Positions 5,666 to 8,887 of a stretch of DNA of 8,887 bases are shown piece by piece (the stretch's first letter is position 1; the number at the start of each line of letters is the position of its first letter). The stretch covers positions 1 through 8,887 of the forward strand of contig SFMG01000046.1 of assembly GCA_004554455.1 (NCBI GenBank), given 5' to 3'. Source of the stretch: Bacteroidales bacterium. GTDB taxonomy: Bacteria; Bacteroidota; Bacteroidia; Bacteroidales; UBA932. A program made the translations under genes and the position numbers. The notes beneath the pieces were generated by a model that was not told the origin of the DNA, ran no database searches, and saw only the letters and a program-made list of their open reading frames with translations.

Positions 5666-6935
5666 TGGATTGGGTGTTTTGATGGGTGGAGTCAGTATCG
5701 ACATTGTCTGCATTGTCGGATACTGTATTCTGATTTCTGGCGGCTTCGACCGTCTGCATATTGGCCTGAACGAAGTACTCGTCACCGCCCTCATAGGCGT
5801 TCATGTCCTCATAGGCGCGGATCTCATTGGCGGTCATCGCCCCGATGAGGTTCATGTTCTTGTAATACTCGCTTCGCGTCTTGGCATCGCCGCGCAGCAG
5901 GCCGTTCAGACCGAAGAGGAAGTAAAACTCCCCGAACTCATCCTCACGCAGGAGCTTGCGATTGAACTCCTCCTCAAGGCGGACCAGATACGGCATCAGG
6001 CAGTATTGGACGAACTCCATACCCTGATGCTCGATGTTGTTGTTAGTGGCTCTTTCGAGGTCCGCGATCATGTGAGGCGGGACGCCGTAGATGGTGGCGA
6101 TCTCGGTCTTCTGGAACTTGCGAGTGGCGATGAACTGCGCATCCTCCGGAGGGATGCTGATGCGCTCGTAGGTCATACCGCCTTCGAGCAGCAGAGGGGT
6201 GTGGGCGTTATGCAGGCCCACCGACTGAGCGATGAGGTCACTCTTGAGGCGCTTGTAGGCTTCCGGCTTGAGGGTGGATGGGTACTTGAACACGCCGGAC
6301 ATGTTACCGCCCTGATTGAAGAAACGCTCGCCGTACTGCTGGGCGGAGGCGGTCAGTGACAGGTTCTCCCGGTGGACGGCAATCGGGCTCTTGCCCTTGT
6401 AACCATTGGTGGAGAGGCCACGCAGGTGGATCATGTCATAGACCGGGACGATCTCACCCTTGTAGGTGCGGTAGTAGAGCTCGTCATCGTCCGTGTGGAC
6501 CGGCTCCACTTCGGTGGGATGCATCAGTTGAAGGCGCACAGGACGGAAGAGCGCATCGCGGTGGATGCGGGCGTAGCCGTTGCCCCAGAGCGTGCAGCTG
6601 ACCATCAGGTGGTGCAGCAGCGCAAAGCGGGAGGTATAGGAGTTAGGCTTGGAGAGGATATAGCTGCAGGGATGATTGCGGACCGTCTCCCGGCCATCAG
6701 TGGTGCGGTGATAGAGATGCACAGGAAGAGTCCCGACCGTCTCGGAGAGGATGCGGACACATGCCCATACTGCGGACAGGTTCAGAGCACCCTCCTCGCT
6801 GATGAAGGGACCCTTCGTGGCATCGGCAACGGTGTCGGAGAGTAGGGCCGCATTCACTGCGGCCTCGAACTCCGATGAGGAGATGCGCTTCTCCTCGCGA
6901 CTAAAAGCAAAGATTTTTGAAAGAAAATTTGACAC
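5649..6935 (-). CDS. HK97-family portal protein
   Basis: This 428-residue protein forms the dodecameric ring at one capsid vertex through which DNA enters and leaves. It is a clear Phage_portal family member: LNLSAVWACVRILSETVGTL (51-70), the WGNGYARI segment (117-124), MIHLRGLSTNGYKGKSPI (168-185), AAxQYGERFFNQGG, then IATRKFQKTEIATIYGVPPHMI, the crown and wing region. Residues 401-428 are a low-complexity Asn/Asp/Ser/Thr/Gln tail encoded partly by the repeat cores at 5693-5728. The start is a GTG at 6935: a TAA lies in frame seven codons upstream and no ATG fits. The gene is the first of the uninterrupted leftward run and has its own promoter candidate at 6962-6969, since parDE separates it from terminase. 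Confidence 0.94.
   Translation of the reverse strand: MSNFLSKIFAFSREEKRISSSEFEAAVNAALLSDTVADATKGPFISEEGALNLSAVWACVRILSETVGTLPVHLYHRTTDGRETVRNHPCSYILSKPNSYTSRFALLHHLMVSCTLWGNGYARIHRDALFRPVRLQLMHPTEVEPVHTDDDELYYRTYKGEIVPVYDMIHLRGLSTNGYKGKSPIAVHRENLSLTASAQQYGERFFNQGGNMSGVFKYPSTLKPEAYKRLKSDLIAQSVGLHNAHTPLLLEGGMTYERISIPPEDAQFIATRKFQKTEIATIYGVPPHMIADLERATNNNIEHQGMEFVQYCLMPYLVRLEEEFNRKLLREDEFGEFYFLFGLNGLLRGDAKTRSEYYKNMNLIGAMTANEIRAYEDMNAYEGGDEYFVQANMQTVEAARNQNTVSDNADNVDTDSTHQNTQSNEQDK
5693..5728. repeat. Short repeat cores in the portal C-terminal tail
   Basis: CAGTAT (5693), CATTGT (5702) and CATTGT (5711) are 9 bp apart, followed by the odd palindrome ATACTGTAT (5720-5728). They encode the acidic TVSDNADNVDTD portion. 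The 9-bp step could reflect a three-residue protein repeat rather than a DNA element, so membership in the 3412-3498 family is tentative. Confidence 0.4.
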
Positions 6936-6939
6936 CGCT

Positions 6940-6977
6940 TGAGCTGTTTAATAACCGGTGACAAACATAACAGCTCA
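6940..6977. repeat. Inverted repeat in the portal-parDE intergenic gap
   Basis: Perfect 9-bp arms TGAGCTGTT (6940-6948) and AACAGCTCA (6969-6977) are separated by 20 bp. The right arm touches the leftward -7 box (6962-6969), so an operator for the portal promoter is one reading. No T-run follows on the minus strand. On the plus strand a CTTTTTAA follows seven bases later, but no plus-strand gene lies upstream to terminate. Confidence 0.5.
6962..6969 (-). promoter_or_regulatory. Bacteroides-type promoter candidate (-7 box) for the portal-led operon
   Basis: On the minus strand TATGTTTG matches the Bacteroides -7 consensus TAnnTTTG exactly. The -33 element is weak: TTTC lies 23 bases upstream instead of TTTG at 19-21. 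Transcription would start near 6955, about 20 bases before the portal GTG. Such a promoter would be needed if opposing parDE transcription interrupts the terminase transcript. Confidence 0.45.
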
Positions 6978-7032
6978 GTAGGCTTTTTAACGGAAAGTAA
7001 CTTACAGTTATGGAGGAATTTTCTTTGAAATT

Positions 7033-7063
7033 ATTGTTTAGTTACCAAATTTTGGTAACTTTG
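7033..7063 (+). promoter_or_regulatory. Bacteroides-type promoter of parDE
   Basis: The -7 box TAACTTTG (7056-7063) matches TAnnTTTG perfectly. A -33-like ATTG (7033-7036, consensus TTTG) stands 19 bp upstream, the preferred distance. Transcription would begin near 7070, leaving a leader of about 14 bases with GGGAAG at 7075-7080 before the ATG at 7084. The promoter supports a Bacteroidales host. Confidence 0.7.
7041..7059. promoter_or_regulatory. Palindromic operator candidate for ParD autoregulation
   Basis: GTTACCAAATTTTGGTAAC is a perfect inverted repeat with 9-bp arms and one central base. It fills the spacer between the two promoter boxes and shares four bases with the -7 box, so a bound repressor would block RNA polymerase. 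ParD antitoxins, alone or with ParE, normally repress their own promoter through ribbon-helix-helix binding to such sites. Assigning this site to ParD is inference. Confidence 0.65.
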
Positions 7064-7083
7064 CGAAAACAAACGGGAAGAAA

Positions 7084-7329
7084 ATGAAGAATACATCAGT
7101 AGCACTCGGTTCATATTTTGATGATTTTATCAAGTCTCAGATATCTCAGGGACGTTATAACAATGCCAGTGAGGTAATTCGTGCCGGATTACGCCTTCTT
7201 GAAGATAACGAGAGTCAGGTCTTGGCATTGAAGAAGGCCATTCAGGAAGGCCTTGACAGCGGTATAGCAGAGGATTTTGATCCGGCTGCGCATCTGAGAA
7301 CTCTCAAGACCGCTGCACACAATGGCTAA
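7084..7329 (+). CDS. parD: ParD-family ribbon-helix-helix antitoxin
   Basis: The 81-residue protein neutralises the toxin encoded immediately downstream and probably represses the shared promoter. The N-terminal half is a ribbon-helix-helix DNA-binding domain: the strand SVALGSYF (4-11), helix DDFIKSQISQGRY, then the hallmark NNASEVIRAGLRLLEDNE (24-41), almost the standard ParD helix ('y-x-N-A-S-E-V-v-R-x-g-L-R-l-L-e'). The C-terminal half is the toxin-binding tail, with an acidic helix around EGLDSGIAEDFDPAAH. The stop overlaps the parE start by 8 bases (7322-7329), which couples their synthesis. Codon use looks more AT-rich than in the surrounding phage genes, and it runs against them, which suggests separate acquisition. 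Confidence 0.92.
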   Translation: MKNTSVALGSYFDDFIKSQISQGRYNNASEVIRAGLRLLEDNESQVLALKKAIQEGLDSGIAEDFDPAAHLRTLKTAAHNG

Positions 7330-7624
7330 GATTCGCTTCAGCAGCAAGGCGGTCGAGGACTTGACCTCGATATGGAACTACACATATCGGACTTGGTCTG
7401 AAAGACAGGCGGACGAGTATTACAATATGCTTGTATCCTCCTGCAGGAAGATAATATCCAGCACATTCCGTCTCGCAAAGTCATATGGTGACATCGCGGA
7501 GAACCTGTATGGATTCAGGGCCGGTCACCATCTCATTTTCTATACCCCACTCCCCGATGGAGACATTCTTATCGTCCGTATTCTCCATGAAAGGATGGAT
7601 GTAAAACGTCATCTTGGCGATTAG
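7322..7624 (+). CDS. parE: ParE/RelE-superfamily toxin
   Basis: This 100-residue toxin belongs to the ParE branch of the RelE/ParE superfamily. ParE proteins poison DNA gyrase, while RelE relatives cut mRNA on the ribosome. The ParE assignment rests on pairing with ParD and on sequence: FSSKAVEDLTSIWNYTYRTW (helical hairpin), EYYNMLVSSCRKI, the LYGFRAGHHLIFY strand pair near 62-74, and the conserved end DILIVRILHERMDVKRHL, which matches the family's 'I-x-I-x-x-I-L-H-x-R-M-D-x-x-x-x-L'. Length is typical and no frame disruption is seen, so it looks intact. Its stop TAG (7622-7624) interlocks with the TAA of the convergent gene on the other strand, leaving no space for a terminator between them. 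Confidence 0.92.
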   Translation: MAKIRFSSKAVEDLTSIWNYTYRTWSERQADEYYNMLVSSCRKIISSTFRLAKSYGDIAENLYGFRAGHHLIFYTPLPDGDILIVRILHERMDVKRHLGD

Positions 7625-7911
7625 ACTCCGGTGGATTTCTTAGTTGTAACCGATCCCCGGAAGGAGTCGTACTCTGAGAAGCGCCTCTCACCGAAGATGC
7701 GTATGTACTCTGTTTCAAGAGCCTCGTATGCCTCGATGTTATTGGGATAGAGGTGCTGAATGCGACAGAACAGGGCGTGGAAGCCTTCTGTGGTTTGAAA
7801 TGAGCGCAGCAGCTGTGGTAACGGTTGCTGCGTTGTTATTTCTTTCAGGATCCGTTCCCTCTCGTGCAGTTGCTCTGGGGTGATGTGTCTTCGTCTCATA
7901 GGCTCAGTCAT
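7621..7911 (-). CDS. Small conserved-looking protein of unknown function, directly after terminase
   Basis: I cannot assign a family to this 96-residue protein. The chosen ATG (7911) overlaps the terminase stop by 8 bases (7911-7904), a coupling arrangement; an upstream ATG at 7929 in the same frame lies within terminase and an internal one at 7899 is also possible. The N-terminus is basic (MRRRH), followed by an amphipathic charged helix (PEQLHERERILKEI) and an apparent second helical region around YPNNIEAYEALETEYIRIFG. The last 25 residues (ERRFSEYDSFRGSV and a basic end) are polar. Position after TerL in the late operon suggests a packaging or head accessory role, but that is only context. 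It is convergent with parE, with 4 bases of overlap at the stop codons. Confidence 0.7.
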   Translation of the reverse strand: MTEPMRRRHITPEQLHERERILKEITTQQPLPQLLRSFQTTEGFHALFCRIQHLYPNNIEAYEALETEYIRIFGERRFSEYDSFRGSVTTKKSTGV

Positions 7912-8887
7912 TGAAGGACAGCATTCCACGTTTGCTGTACGGATCGTTCTCCTCGGCGGCCTGAGCCGTCATCCACTCGCCAAGAGCCATGATGCTGGCC
8001 ACGATGCCATCTATCTTCTGCACAGACTTCTCCTTGTCCGGCTTGATGTTGCCTGCCGGATCGGTCTTGATGACCGTTGATGCGAGCATCCAGCGAAGGA
8101 CCGGATTGCCGAAGTGCTCGATGCGTCCGGACAGCACTAATTTCTCGAACTCCTTGCTCGGAGCCGACATCGAGCCATAGCCCTGCCCGAAAGGGTTGCA
8201 CTCCATGCCCTCGTTCTGCAGATCGATAATCGTCTGGCTGGAGTTCCACCGGTCATAGGCCGAGCTCTTGAGGTCATAGTGCGAGACCACCTCAAGGATG
8301 TCCGCCTTGACAAAGTCATAGTCGATGACGTTCCCTTCGGTCACCTTCACATAGCCGGAACGCACCCAGATGTCGTAGTTGATGTTCTCCTTTCGGATTT
8401 TCTCCAACATCTTCTCCTTCGGGATCCAGAAGAAGGGCAGCAGCTGGAAGCGATCCCTCTCGTGGAAGAGAAGCACATAGGCTGTGATGTCTGAGATGTT
8501 CGAGAGGTCAAGCCCTCCCCAGCACTCGCATCCGACCAGATCCTCCGGGGACATCTCCCCGCAGCAGCGCATCCACGCATCATCGAGGATCCATGTCTTC
8601 TCCGCATCCACCCACAGATTGACGTTCTTCGTCATCACATTACGCACAGCCTCCGGACGGTTTTTCGCATCCGTCACCTGATCGGCCAAGTAATCGGCTG
8701 AGAGGGAGACTCCGAGGTTGGGATTGCTCTTGATCCACATCTTGGGGTTATCCCACTCCGCAGGATCATCGAGGGTGTAAATAATGCCGAACAATGTATC
8801 ATCGCTGTTCACCCCTCTCAGGACCTTTATCACGTTGTCCCGGTAGGCGTAGCAGGCTCCGTTCTTATTGAAGCCGGCGGTGGTGAT
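7904..8887 (-). CDS. terL: Terminase large subunit (TerL), C-terminal 327 residues
   Basis: TerL drives DNA into the prohead with an N-terminal ATPase and cuts the concatemer with a C-terminal RNase H-like nuclease. The 5' end, including Walker A and B, is beyond the right edge. The visible part begins ITTAG, fitting the ATPase coupling motif III, followed by DDTLFGIIYTLDDP and WIKSNPNLGVSLS, typical of the HK97-type Terminase_1 group. The nuclease then starts at GGLDLSNISDITAYVLLF, with probable metal-binding Asp127 (visible numbering). Asp212 in SSAYDRWNSSQTI and Asp293 in VQKIDGIVASIMALGEW are candidate second and third acidic residues. The GTG at 8833 is an internal codon, not a start, because the frame continues to the edge without a stop. 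It ends ...MLSFND, overlapping the small gene by 8 bases. Confidence 0.95.
   Translation of the reverse strand: MTTAGFNKNGACYAYRDNVIKVLRGVNSDDTLFGIIYTLDDPAEWDNPKMWIKSNPNLGVSLSADYLADQVTDAKNRPEAVRNVMTKNVNLWVDAEKTWILDDAWMRCCGEMSPEDLVGCECWGGLDLSNISDITAYVLLFHERDRFQLLPFFWIPKEKMLEKIRKENINYDIWVRSGYVKVTEGNVIDYDFVKADILEVVSHYDLKSSAYDRWNSSQTIIDLQNEGMECNPFGQGYGSMSAPSKEFEKLVLSGRIEHFGNPVLRWMLASTVIKTDPAGNIKPDKEKSVQKIDGIVASIMALGEWMTAQAAEENDPYSKRGMLSFND

Noticed and set aside
5666..5794. Upstream extension of the protease frame to an ATG at 5794
   Set aside because: This stretch lies inside the portal gene in another frame and adds residues unlike any prohead protease. The ATG at 5665 or 5635 fits.
6940..6990. 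Inverted repeat plus CTTTTTAA as a rho-independent terminator
   Set aside because: No plus-strand gene precedes it, the T-run is seven bases from the stem, and on the minus strand no T-run follows.
1..8887. CRISPR array, tRNA, rRNA, insertion sequence, diversity-generating retroelement or defence operon beyond parDE and the methylase
   Set aside because: No regular spacer-repeat array, tRNA-like fold, transposase, reverse transcriptase or nuclease/helicase defence gene is visible on either strand.

Overview
This window is the head and tail assembly block of a siphovirus-type (HK97-like) phage or prophage. All virion genes read leftward on the minus strand. The host is most likely a member of the Bacteroidales. 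Both promoter candidates in the one real intergenic gap carry the Bacteroides -7 box TAnnTTTG, and almost no gene has a Shine-Dalgarno sequence. The structural genes look GC-rich by eye, which would suit a higher-GC genus such as Alistipes, but this is inference. No integrase, att site or host gene is visible, so prophage and free phage cannot be told apart.

Reading leftward from the right edge, the order is: large terminase (5' end off the window, 8887-7904); a 96-residue protein of unknown function; a ParD/ParE toxin-antitoxin pair on the opposite strand; HK97-type portal; prohead protease; major capsid protein; gp6-like connector; head-tail adaptor; HK97 gp10-like protein; DUF3168 tail completion protein; tail tube protein; and a G/GT tail assembly chaperone pair. 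After these come a lipoprotein with a C-terminal membrane segment (candidate unimolecular spanin) and the first 169 residues of a D12-class DNA adenine methyltransferase running off the left edge. The tape measure gene expected after G/GT is not in the window.

The genes are packed with overlaps or gaps of a few bases, as in one long late operon. TerL packages DNA through the portal. The protease matures the capsid. The gp6, adaptor, gp10 and DUF3168 proteins build the neck, and the tube protein with the G/GT chaperones builds the tail. The spanin candidate would serve lysis and the methylase would protect phage DNA from restriction. parDE is an independent cargo unit with its own promoter and operator, set against the direction of the operon.

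The most notable signals are: a well-formed -1 frameshift site (CCCAAAC plus a downstream hairpin) joining G to T; a lipobox plus C-terminal transmembrane helix in the 175-residue protein; a degenerate 10-bp-period repeat array running from the end of the gp6 gene into the next gap, whose core recurs in three other genes; and the toxin-antitoxin pair splitting terminase from portal.
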